From positions 186,001-250,000 of the forward strand of contig CAJXPB010000002.1 of the NCBI GenBank assembly GCA_913057905.1: 64,000 nt of DNA, written 5' to 3'. This DNA is from an uncultured Pseudomonadota bacterium (GTDB taxonomy: Bacteria; Myxococcota_A; Bradymonadia; Bradymonadales; Bradymonadaceae). This document shows positions 52,665 through 62,000 of this stretch, one piece after another. Position 1 is the first letter of the stretch. The number at the start of each line of letters is the position of its first letter. The position numbers were made by a program, and so were the translations under genes. The notes beneath the pieces were generated by a model, which saw only the letters and a program-made list of their open reading frames with translations, was not told where the DNA came from and made no database searches.

Positions 52665-54323
52665 ATGTCCACGCCACGTCTCAGCGGTTCGCTACTGCGA
52701 ATCGTCCGCGCGCTCATCCAGCGCGAACCCTTCAAATCGATCGCCAGCCGGCGCCTCCGCGCCACGTACGGCATGGAACAACTCTTTGAGTTGCCCGCCG
52801 AGGCGCGCGAGTTCTTCGACGCCGAGCCGCGACCTATCGTCGGAGACTCGACCCATCGATGGGAACACGCCGGCCACGAGCCGCCATCGGGCGACGGGAC
52901 TCGGGCGCTCCAGCAAGCCTACAAATCTGGCGAGGCCGATCCCGTAGCCATCGTTCGGCAACTCCGAACGCGTGTCGATGATCGAGAGGTCGGCGCGACC
53001 CGGCACAGCCCCTTTGTGATCGCCGACTGGACGGGAGCCAAAGAGGCAGCCGCGGCGAGCCGAAAGCGTTGGGCCGACGGCGAACCGAAGAGCCCGCTGG
53101 ATGGCATACCTGTGCCTATCAAGGACCACCACCGGCAGAAAGGACTCCCTACGAGCTGCGGGACGCCGTACTTTCAGGATTACACGGGGCCGGCGGAGGT
53201 CGACAGCGAAGTCGTCGGCCGGCTTCGCGAGGCGGGCGCACTGCTCGTGGGCAAGACCCATACGACCGAGTGGGGCCTGCAGCCGACGGGGTTCAACGCG
53301 CACTTTCCGATGCCGCGCAACGCCTACAGTCGCGACCACGCAGCGGGAGGCTCTTCGACGGGAACGGCCACGGCGATCGCCACGGGCATGGCGCCGGTTG
53401 GCCTCGGCTCCGACGGGGGCGGATCGATCCGGATCCCGGCGGCACTCAACGGCCTCTTCGGCATCAAACCGACCTACCAGCGGCTGAGTCGAGAGGGCGA
53501 CTACTGGAAGCAAGGGACCGTCTCGCACAATGGACCACTGGGGCGATCGACAGCCGACCTGGTCGACTTCCTGAGTGTCACGGGTGCGACGCCCGACTCG
53601 AATGATCTGGCCACGCAATTGGCGCCGGAGGGTGATCCGACCGAGCAGTGGAGGAAGGCTCTGGGACGCGGTGTCGACGGCGCGCAGATCGGTCTGTGGA
53701 GCTGGGCCTTCGACGTGGCCGAACCCGAGATCGCCGAACCATGTCGGCAGGCAGCCCGAGACCTGGAAGATGCCGGCGCCGAGCTCGTCGACGTCGAGAT
53801 CCCGTGGAGCGGGTACCATCAGGCGATCGGCACGCTGACTATCGGTATTGAGGCCGTCGGGCTGCTCCACGAGGTCTTCGAGCAACTCGGCGAACACACC
53901 GGCGACGATGTTCGGTTGATGTTGACGGGACTGTCGACGGTGACGGCCGGAGAGTACATGCTGGCCCGGCGCACCCGGGCGACGCTGCGGCGCACACTCG
54001 CCAGGACCTTCGAGGATGTCGACCTGATTCTTGCGCCCACCACAAACATGACGGCGCCCCATTTCCCTGCCGTCGACGACGGGCGGGCGATCTTCGACGA
54101 GGATGCCATCCGCGAGTTGTGCCGTTTTACGTTCATGGGAAACATCACCGGCGTGCCGACGGGAACGGCGCCGGTGAGCATGGTCGACGACCTACCGGTC
54201 GGCCTGCAGATCATCGGTGACGCCTGGGACGAGGCCAGCGTCTTCGCGGCCATGGCTCAGTTGGAACGACTGGGCATCACGGACCTTCCCGCGCCGCCCG
54301 GGCCGGGCCCGGCGTGGGCGTAG
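52665..54323 (+). CDS. Amidase-signature hydrolase
   Basis: A 552-residue amidase with the Ser-cisSer-Lys triad: Lys 153 in GIPVPIKDHH, the cis-Ser in AAGGSSTGTA (~230), and the nucleophile Ser 254 in GLGSDGGGSIRIPAALNG. FGIKPTYQRLS and LPVGLQIIGDAWDEASVFA are further family blocks. It is longer than GatA and is not part of the transamidation complex, so it is probably a small-molecule amidase or carbamoyl hydrolase. I choose the ATG at 52665 with GGGGAG upstream over the GTG at 52632. No signal peptide. Confidence 0.88.
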   Translation: MSTPRLSGSLLRIVRALIQREPFKSIASRRLRATYGMEQLFELPAEAREFFDAEPRPIVGDSTHRWEHAGHEPPSGDGTRALQQAYKSGEADPVAIVRQLRTRVDDREVGATRHSPFVIADWTGAKEAAAASRKRWADGEPKSPLDGIPVPIKDHHRQKGLPTSCGTPYFQDYTGPAEVDSEVVGRLREAGALLVGKTHTTEWGLQPTGFNAHFPMPRNAYSRDHAAGGSSTGTATAIATGMAPVGLGSDGGGSIRIPAALNGLFGIKPTYQRLSREGDYWKQGTVSHNGPLGRSTADLVDFLSVTGATPDSNDLATQLAPEGDPTEQWRKALGRGVDGAQIGLWSWAFDVAEPEIAEPCRQAARDLEDAGAELVDVEIPWSGYHQAIGTLTIGIEAVGLLHEVFEQLGEHTGDDVRLMLTGLSTVTAGEYMLARRTRATLRRTLARTFEDVDLILAPTTNMTAPHFPAVDDGRAIFDEDAIRELCRFTFMGNITGVPTGTAPVSMVDDLPVGLQIIGDAWDEASVFAAMAQLERLGITDLPAPPGPGPAWA

Positions 54324-54324
54324 G

Positions 54325-55380
54325 TCAGCGTCCCCCGATCAATCCGAGCGCACCGCGAAAGACCGGCGGCACGGCGTCGAGAAGTCGAATCATCGGCCTG
54401 TGGACCCTTCGAATGCGCGTCAGCCGGTACAGGGCTTCGGTCAACCAGAAGTAACGCCGCGTCAGACGCCACCAATCGTTCTCGTAGCGCGCCGGCACCC
54501 CATCGAGGATCGCTTCGACGGCGGCCGCCGATGTGTCGACGGCCATGGCGACGCCCTCTCCCGTAAGCGGATCGACGTAGCCGGCGGCATCGCCGACCAG
54601 GAGCACCCGGCCGTCGACCCTCCGGCGACTCAACTGCGCAAACGGGCCGCTGCCGCGGGCTCGAGTCACCGGTTCGGCATCGCCGAGCCGCTCTTGCAGG
54701 CGCGGGAACTTCTGCATCAGCGGGTCGAACCGCCCCTGGCCGTGAAAGAGCATGGCCACGCCCACCAGGTCGGCCCCCACCGGCGTGACGTAGGCCTCGG
54801 CGTCGTCGGCCCAGTGGACCTCGACCCGGGACGTCCATGGTTTGGCCCTGAAATGCCGCCGGATGCCGTAGCGGGAGCGACGCCTCTTCGTGGTGGTCAG
54901 CCCGAGCGAGTCGCGGACCGTCGAATGCAGGCCATCGGCGGCCACCAGGTAACGTGCGCGAAGCCCCGCTGCTGTCACCCCCGAACTATCCTGGGAGACC
55001 GTCGAGACCCGCCGGGGGATGCGCGCCACGTCGAGTTCCTGGAGCCGGTCGCTGAGCCGCTCGTGGAGGACGACGCGGCGGACGCCCCGCCCCACGCCAC
55101 CGGGAAAGTCGGCTTGGGCGCTGAGATCGGCGTCGACGGCATCGCAGTAGCGGATCCCTCGGAATTCATGGCCCGGCAGAGCGTCGGGATCGATGCCGAG
55201 CTCGACGAGCCGCTCCAGTGCCGACGGCATCAACCCCTCGCCGCAGGCCTTGTCGATCGGCGAGCTCTTCGGCTCCAACAGACCGACACCGAGCCCATGT
55301 TGGGCGGCGCGGATCGCCGTCGCCAGACCGGCCGGGCCCCCGCCGACGACGAGCACATCGAAGTCAGGTGTCGCCGTCAT
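54325..55380 (-). CDS. FAD-dependent oxidoreductase (geranylgeranyl reductase/aromatic hydroxylase-like)
   Basis: A 351-residue flavoprotein. Rossmann GGGPAG in FDVLVVGGGPAGLATAIRAA, FAD-contacting VLLVGDAAGYVDPLTGEGVA, and GLRARYLVAADGLHSTVRDS are typical of the geranylgeranyl reductase/PHBH-like superfamily. CGEGLMPSALERL is a subfamily segment. Translationally coupled (4-bp overlap) to the type III polyketide synthase upstream. In known clusters such as Streptomyces srsABC, a flavoprotein of this type hydroxylates the polyketide phenol. That role is inferred here. Confidence 0.86.
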   Translation of the reverse strand: MTATPDFDVLVVGGGPAGLATAIRAAQHGLGVGLLEPKSSPIDKACGEGLMPSALERLVELGIDPDALPGHEFRGIRYCDAVDADLSAQADFPGGVGRGVRRVVLHERLSDRLQELDVARIPRRVSTVSQDSSGVTAAGLRARYLVAADGLHSTVRDSLGLTTTKRRRSRYGIRRHFRAKPWTSRVEVHWADDAEAYVTPVGADLVGVAMLFHGQGRFDPLMQKFPRLQERLGDAEPVTRARGSGPFAQLSRRRVDGRVLLVGDAAGYVDPLTGEGVAMAVDTSAAAVEAILDGVPARYENDWWRLTRRYFWLTEALYRLTRIRRVHRPMIRLLDAVPPVFRGALGLIGGR

Positions 55381-56498
55381 TCGCGTTGGAGGGCTACAAA
55401 CTCGGCGGAAAACCCCGGGCCCATCGCCATCATCACGCCCGGCGCCGGCCCGGCGGACTCGTCGCCCCCGTCATGCCAGGACGGCTGCTCGATGGTCTGC
55501 TTGAGCACGTGCAACACAGAGGCACTCGACAGATTGCCGATCGTCCGCAGCGACTCCCAGGCCGAATCGAGGGCATCGTCCGGGAGTTCGAGGGCGTCGG
55601 TGAGCGCCTCGAGCACCTTCGGCCCGCCGGGATGGGAGATCCAGCGAGTCACATCACGGTGGCCGAAGCCGACGTCGGCGAAGAAGTCGCGGGCGTCCGA
55701 CGGTACCTCCGTGCGGATCACCTCGGGGAGATCGCCGGACAGGACGAGTCCGAAGCCTTCGTGATCGATGTCCCAGCCCATGACCCACTCGGTGTCGCGG
55801 TAGAAGAACGACCGGCTGTCGACGACCTTCGGCCCGTCGGCCCCGTGGGTCTCGGCGGCCTCGGCCCCCATGCCCACGACGGCAGCGGCGCCGTCGCCAA
55901 AGAGAGCGGCGGCGATGTAGTCGGCCACCGACAGATCGTGACGCTCGATGGTCAGAGAGCACAGCTCGACCGACAGCAACACCGCGGTATGGTCCGGATG
56001 CCCTCGAAGGTAGTCGGCCATACGCGCCACTCCCGCGGCGCCACCGACACAGCCGAGCCCGAACATCGGGGTTCGTCGGGTCTGGCGGCCCATCTCCAGC
56101 GCGTTGATCACCTTGGCGTCGATGCTCGGACTGGCCACACCGGTGACCGTCGTAAAGAAGATGGCATCGACGTCGCCGGGCACGATCCCGGCGAGTTCAC
56201 AGGCCGACTCAATGCTCTCGGCTCCGAGGCGAGTCGACTCCTCGATGAAATGACGGTTCGAGTCGCCGAAGGTCTCCATTTGAAGGTAGGTCTCCGGCGG
56301 CAGTGCCAGATGCCTTCGATCGACCCCGACCGACTCGAAAAAGTGCGAGACCCATTCCTCGTCGAACTGGAGGTCCCGGCTGTCCCACAGCCTCATGGTC
56401 TCTCTTAGAATCGTCTCCTGGGGGAGCGCTTCGCCGGGAAGGGCCGTACCCACGCTCGCGATCACTGGGTCTGCGTCGTCAGCTCTAGATTCGGTCAT
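55377..56498 (-). CDS. Type III polyketide synthase (chalcone/stilbene synthase family)
   Basis: A 373-residue homodimeric condensing enzyme using acyl-CoA and malonyl-CoA directly. The Cys-His-Asn triad is visible: Cys 150 in FGLGCVGGAAGVAR, His 289 in WISHPGGPKVLEAL, and Asn 322 in GNLSSASVLHVL. TVTGVASPSIDAKVI and GDGAAAVV are further family blocks. The start at 56498 (MTESRADD) has GGAG close upstream. The product is probably an alkylresorcinol or alkylpyrone, but the starter unit cannot be read from the sequence. Divergent from the methyltransferase gene and coupled to the flavoprotein gene. Confidence 0.92.
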   Translation of the reverse strand: MTESRADDADPVIASVGTALPGEALPQETILRETMRLWDSRDLQFDEEWVSHFFESVGVDRRHLALPPETYLQMETFGDSNRHFIEESTRLGAESIESACELAGIVPGDVDAIFFTTVTGVASPSIDAKVINALEMGRQTRRTPMFGLGCVGGAAGVARMADYLRGHPDHTAVLLSVELCSLTIERHDLSVADYIAAALFGDGAAAVVGMGAEAAETHGADGPKVVDSRSFFYRDTEWVMGWDIDHEGFGLVLSGDLPEVIRTEVPSDARDFFADVGFGHRDVTRWISHPGGPKVLEALTDALELPDDALDSAWESLRTIGNLSSASVLHVLKQTIEQPSWHDGGDESAGPAPGVMMAMGPGFSAEFVALQRE

Positions 56499-56657
56499 TC
56501 GTTCTCCATGGGGCCGTGATGCAATGCTTCGAGGCGTCGACACTAAAAAGGTCGCCAGCCGACGCCGCGGGACAAGGGGTTCCCTTGTTTGTTGTGGAGG
56601 TCCAGACTAGGTCGGAGCCAAGCTGGGCCTCACGTTTCTGATGCAGCGGTCGCCGAG

Positions 56658-57365
56658 ATGTTGCCCGATTTCTCCACAAGAACCGACAGAGACGAGTGGA
56701 TGGACGACCTCTCGTTGCCCGACGAGACCCTGCGTCGTACCACCGACGCGGTGGCCTATGTCAATCGGTGGACCGGCGGGCTCATCGCGTCGACCGCCGG
56801 CCTGGAGTCGCTGGTTTCGGACGACCGAGAGAGCCTGAGCATCCTCGACGTCGGCACGGGCAACGGCGCGATGCCGGAAGCCTTCGTCGCGTGGGGACGC
56901 GACCGGGGCCTCGACATCGAAGTCACGGGCATCGACCTGATCGAGGCGGCCATCGACACCGCCCGCGATCGCGCCCGGAGTCCGCGGCTTACCTACACCT
57001 GTCGGGACCTCTTCGAGATGGATCCCGAAGACGAGGCCGACCGCTTCGACATCGTCCACGCCGCGCTGATGTTGCACCACTTCCCAGACGTACAAGCCAC
57101 ACGGGCACTGCGGCGCATGCAACAGCTCGCACGCATCGGGGTGGTCGTCCAAGACCTCCATCGCCACCCGCTGCACTGGGCCGGCTCCCATCTGGTGATC
57201 CCCTGTCTGACCGACGATGAAATGGCCAGGCACGACGGACCCATTTCGGTTCTGCGCGGTTTCACCCGGGGTGAACTCGAAGATATCGCCCACCGAGCGG
57301 GGCTCAGCCACGTCTCCGTCGGGTGGCATCTTCCTTTTCGATGGTTGCTCGTTGGCCGAAAGTAA
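56658..57365 (+). CDS. SAM-dependent methyltransferase of the type III polyketide cluster
   Basis: A 235-residue class I methyltransferase. Motif I LSILDVGTGNGAMPEAFVAW, then VTGIDLIEAAIDTARDRA with the acidic loop, and DIVHAALMLHHFPDVQATRA. Divergent from the polyketide synthase gene with a 159-bp shared control region. SrsB-like enzymes in comparable clusters methylate the polyketide phenol, though those are usually of a different fold. Start at 56658 is likely; upstream codons lack a good ATG. Confidence 0.85.
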   Translation: MLPDFSTRTDRDEWMDDLSLPDETLRRTTDAVAYVNRWTGGLIASTAGLESLVSDDRESLSILDVGTGNGAMPEAFVAWGRDRGLDIEVTGIDLIEAAIDTARDRARSPRLTYTCRDLFEMDPEDEADRFDIVHAALMLHHFPDVQATRALRRMQQLARIGVVVQDLHRHPLHWAGSHLVIPCLTDDEMARHDGPISVLRGFTRGELEDIAHRAGLSHVSVGWHLPFRWLLVGRK

Positions 57366-57452
57366 CGAATGCTAGGTTCTGATATTTACAACGCGCCTGC
57401 GTTATTCTAACGATACGCGGGACAAATTGAGGTCCTTCTACACGTTTGACGA

Positions 57453-58517
57453 ATGATGAATGCTGCGGCCACCACACTGGATATCGAGGCGACTCTGGGT
57501 CCGGAGACGGATGAGGAAGACTGGCAATTTTGCTGGGATCGCCTTCTGGAGGTCTCCCGGACCTTCTCCCGACCCATCGCCATGCTCCCCGGACAACTCA
57601 GGGTGGCAACGACCGTCGGATACCTGCTGTGTCGCATCGCCGATACGGTCGAGGATCATCCGACCCTGAGCATGGAGCGGCGAGACCGGCTCTACCAGGC
57701 GTTTTTGGACGTCATGGAGCGCAACGCCGCGCCCGAGACGTTCACGGAGCCGTTCTCGGAGATCCCCGGGGACAGTCCCGAACACCACCTGGCCGAAGAG
57801 CTGCCGCGTGTGCTGCACGTCTTCGACCGACTGCCGGCGTCGATGCAGGAGACCTGCCGGCGCTGGGTCGTCGAGATGACCCGTGGCATGCAGTTGTACT
57901 CCCACCGACCCACCGACGACTCGGACCTCGTCGTCCTGGAGAACCTGTCGGATCTGGAGCGCTACTGCTACTTCGTGGCCGGGACCGTCGGCCACCTGTT
58001 GACCGGCCTCTTTTTGGACCACATCGACGATATCTCGGCGGCCGACCGCAACACCATGAACGACGTGGCCGAGTCCTTCGGCCTGGGACTTCAGTTGGTC
58101 AACATCGTCAAGGACCAGACCGACGACCTGGAGCGCGGCTGGTGCTTCATTCCGCAGACGTTGGCCGAACATCACGGCCTGCAGCCGACCGACGTCTACA
58201 AACCCGAACACCGAGACAAGGCCCACGACGTCGTCCAGCCGATCATCGATCGCGCCCACGACCACCTGGACGACGCCCTCGAATACACCCTGGCGATCCC
58301 CGCCAGCGAACAATCCCTGCGGCTCTTCTGCCTGCTTCCCCTCTGGATGGCCGTACGCACGCTGGTCCACGCCGAGGGCAACGATCAGATGTTCATCGCC
58401 GACGAACCGGTCAAGATCTCCCGCTCGGAGGTCGAATCACTGATCGCCGATGCCGTCGAGCACGTCGGTGATGATGAGGCGCTCAGGCGGCGGTACCAAG
58501 AGCTGTGGGAAGGGTGA
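57453..58517 (+). CDS. Squalene/phytoene synthase family protein
   Basis: A 354-residue head-to-head prenyl synthase. The first aspartate-rich motif is DTVED (64-68) in YLLCRIADTVEDH. The second is in NIVKDQTDDLERGWCFIP, with Asp at 220 and 223-224. SRTFSRPIAMLPGQLR and YCYFVAGTVGHLLTGL are family blocks. It may join two farnesyl or geranylgeranyl diphosphates into squalene or phytoene, and which one cannot be settled from sequence. The start is one of two ATGs at 57453 and 57456. A terminator-like hairpin inside the repeat follows at 58654. Confidence 0.9.
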   Translation: MMNAAATTLDIEATLGPETDEEDWQFCWDRLLEVSRTFSRPIAMLPGQLRVATTVGYLLCRIADTVEDHPTLSMERRDRLYQAFLDVMERNAAPETFTEPFSEIPGDSPEHHLAEELPRVLHVFDRLPASMQETCRRWVVEMTRGMQLYSHRPTDDSDLVVLENLSDLERYCYFVAGTVGHLLTGLFLDHIDDISAADRNTMNDVAESFGLGLQLVNIVKDQTDDLERGWCFIPQTLAEHHGLQPTDVYKPEHRDKAHDVVQPIIDRAHDHLDDALEYTLAIPASEQSLRLFCLLPLWMAVRTLVHAEGNDQMFIADEPVKISRSEVESLIADAVEHVGDDEALRRRYQELWEG

Positions 58518-58534
58518 GCGATGGGTGAGCCGCG

Positions 58535-58808
58535 GATCACGTGGCCGCGTCGCGCGTAAGACGTAGGACGTACGACGATTTCCGCGAGAACGACGTGGCT
58601 GGGTCTTCGTGCTCGCGTGAAGGCGACGTGGCTGGGCCGCTGTGCGTTGGACACCCCCGGGCTCGACGGCGCTCAGCGCCGTCATCGGCCGGGGGTTTTC
58701 TTGTCCTTTTCCTCTCCCGCGGCGGAGCGCCTTCGGCGCGACAGGCCGCAGAGTACCCCCGGTTCGCTGCCGGCGCCTGCGGCGCCGCGCGAGACCGGGG
58801 TGACCATC
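58535..58808 (-). repeat. Composite intergenic repeat, inverted copy of the 18.77-19.14 kb element
   Basis: On the minus strand it has the order head (GGTCACCCCGGTCTCGC, 58808 downwards), GGGTACTCTGCGGCC, CGCCGCGGGAG, terminator-like hairpin, one 33-bp unit and module A (TACGTCCTACGTCTTACGCG). It is nearly identical to the 18.77 kb element apart from repeat number. The remaining 272 bp to 59080 show no gene. Confidence 0.85.
58654..58699 (+). terminator. Rho-independent terminator within the repeat, after the squalene/phytoene synthase gene
   Basis: Outer stem CCCCCGG (58654-58660) / CCGGGGG (58689-58695), inner stem GACGGCG...CGCCGTC, then TTTT. It is oriented to end plus-strand transcripts from the 57453 gene. 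The same hairpin in the 18.87 kb copy faces the other way. Confidence 0.65.
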
Positions 58809-59080
58809 GGCTCACGCCAGATCAAGCCCATCCGGCATCTCCAGCCGACTGCCCCCCTCAAATTCCTGTCACCCCGTCCCGTCGGGGATCTCAGAAATGT
58901 CTGAAGATCTCCGGCGAAGGCGGTTGGCGGCCGCAGACGTCGACGCCCAAAACCACGACATCTCAAGGGGTTACACCTATCGCCCCTTGACCAACAGGTG
59001 AATGGTCTCGATCTTGCAGCAGTAGACGGGTGACAGAGAAATGAGACCGCGTAGACCCCGCTCAAGACCGGAGGCTCACC

Positions 59081-62000
59081 ATGTTGGATACATCGAATAC
59101 CCTCGTCCGCAGTTTCATCGTCGGACTTCTGGCCGGCTCGCTCGGCCTGGTCGGAATGGCCTGTGGCGACTCGGGCCAGGACGGCGACCTGCCGCCCATC
59201 CAGGAGAGCGACCCGCAGCCGACGCCCGAAGAGGGTGAAAACACCTTCGCGTCGGCGGCGGCTCAGAATGGCGAGCAGACCCAGGAAAACGGCTTTGCGG
59301 GTAACGCCGAGGCTGACGGTCGCAATGACGCCGGTTCTGCGGCTCCCGGCGGCAAGCAGCGGACCGTCGAAGAGGGCGACATCTATCAGGTCGTCGATCA
59401 CAGCGATCAGATCCTGAACCTCAACCGATACCGTGGCCTGCAGGTCATCGACGTGTCGGATCCGACGAACCCGACCATCATCGGTCGAGCCCGGATCCAC
59501 GGTGAGCCCGTCGAGATGTATCAGGTCGGCGATCAGGTCTACGCGCTGCTGAACAGTTGGCGCGGCTACTACGTCACCCAGGAGACGGCGATTCTGCCCG
59601 ACACCTACGAGGGTGGCGTCGTCGCGGTCATCGACATCTCCGACCCGACGAATCCCAAGGTCACCAACCGCACCCGGGTGCCCGGCTACATTCAGACCAG
59701 CCGGCTGACCCGCGGAGGCGGGGACGAGGCGCTCTTCGCGGTCGCCTCGGAGGGTCGGTACACAAACGGCCGCTACCAGGGTGAGACCTACGTGCGCAGC
59801 TTCGCGGTCTCCGGCCAGGGAGCGTTGACCAGCAAGACCAAACTCGACCTGGGTGGCGACGTCCAGGACATCAACGCCATGAACGAGCGGCTGCTGGTGG
59901 CCCGCCGTCACATCTCGAACAAGAACGGCTCCCAGCACGTCACCAGCAAGGTCTCGGTCATCGACATCTCGGATCCAAAGGGGACGATGGTCGAGGGTGA
60001 CTCCGTCGAAGTCGAAGGGCAGATCCAGGACAAACACAACCTCCACTACCACGACGGCATCCTTCGGGTGGTGTCGGGCGCGACCTGGGGCGGGACGCGC
60101 ACCAACCACGTACAGACCTACGACGCCTCGAACATCCAGTCGTTGCAGCGGCTCGACCACAAGACCTTCGGCGACGGCGAGCGGCTGGAGGCGACGTTGT
60201 TCATGGAGGATCAGGCCTTCTTTGTGACCTACTTCCAGGTCGACCCCTTCCACGCCTTCTCCATCGGGCCGATGGGCCAGTTGGAGCAAAAGAGCGAGTT
60301 CGTCGTCAGCGGATGGAACGACTTCTTCGTGCCCACCCACGACGGCGACCGACTCGTCGGGATCGGCATGAACGACCAGAACGGCCGCACGATGGCCGTC
60401 AGCCTGTATGACATCACCGACCTGTCGAACCCCGACCCGATGATCACCCGCAAGGAGATCGACCTGCGGTGGAGCCACTCGGAGGCAAATCAGGACGACA
60501 GGGCGTTTACGGTCCTCGAGAATGCCACGGCCGTGCAGGCCGACGACGGCACCGTCGAGACCGGGATGGTCCTGCTGCCGTACGCCGGGTGGGACGACCA
60601 GTCGAACAGCTACGAGACGGGCGTCCAGATCTTTACCTTCTCGCGGTCCACGCTCACGCGACGAGCGACGATGTCGCACGGCACGCCTGTGCGGCGGACC
60701 TTCATGTCGGACCGCAGCCAACACGAGACCGCGAACCTGTCGGAGGCCGAGCTCAGCCTGTTCGACACCTCGCAGCCGGACTCCCCGACGGAGCTGGGGC
60801 GGGTGGATTTGGCCCCCAATTACGAGCGGTTCTGGACCTTCGACCAGTACGGCGTACGGCGTGATTCTCGCGACCGCTACTACTACTGGTACGTGGGCAA
60901 CAACGGCCAGCAAAAGCAGGACACCCTGGAGGTCGTGCCGATGTCGGAGAACCCCGATACGGCGTCTTCGATCGCCGAGATCTCGATTCCCGCCGGCGCT
61001 CAGGTCTCCCGGAAGGGTGACACGATGCTGGTCATCGATTGGGAGCGCACGGACCGACAACGCCAGGTGGGCACACAGACTCAGCAGGTGTGGAACGCCT
61101 ACATCGACGTCTGGAACTTCTCGGACCCGAGTTCCCCGACGTTGGTCCGAAGCCTGACGACCGACCGTCTGATGCCGCAATACAGCTACGCATACGGCGG
61201 CGGCTACGGCAACTGCTTCGACTGCGGCTCCGCCCGTGTCGATGCCGGGTACTACTACTACGATTCATCGATGGAGGCGCCGGTCGCCTCGGTGGGCAAC
61301 GCCGCCGTCTTCGTCAACCGGATTCCCCAGCGCGAGAAGGTCGGCACACGACACGTCCGCTACACCTATCCGGCCCAGGGTCGATACTACTACGGACAAT
61401 GCAACAACTCGGGCAGCCAAAGCTGCACCTACTACACCGGCACGCGGTACTGTCGTTGGACGGTCAAGACCGACGGCACGCGCACCGCGCAGACCTGCAA
61501 CGGCGGCATCCGCGAATGCACGGTCGACAGCGATGGCACCCGGAGCTGTGACCCGGTCGATCCGGACTCGATCCGGACCCAGTCCGACTCCTACTCCTAC
61601 GAGCACTACGACCACTGGGTGAACTTCGAGTTGGTCCCGATGGATCTGACCGACCCGAACAACCCGACATTGCGCTCGTCGCTGAAGATGCCCACCTCGG
61701 AGCGCGACGTCGACTTCCTGACCTCGGACTCCAAGCTCTACATCACCCACAAACAGCCGTACGACGTCCAGGGAGACACGCGGCCGTACGTGCGCTACTA
61801 CTACAAGACGGTCGACTTCAGCGATCCGTCGAACCCGCAGACCGGCACCTCGATCAACATCCCGGGCCGGCTGCTCGCCGTCGACGGGCAAGACATCCTG
61901 ACCCGCGACTTCCTGTGGGGAAGCGAGATCGTGGAGAGTTCGATCAACCTGCTGCGCGTCTACGGAAACACGGCGTATCTGCGTGGAACCCATCGATTCA

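Noticed and set aside
58682..61180. Long open frame on the minus strand opposite the beta-propeller gene
   Set aside because: It is the codon-shadow of a GC-rich gene: highly skewed composition, no motif, and the plus-strand protein has a signal peptide, RBS and domain pattern.
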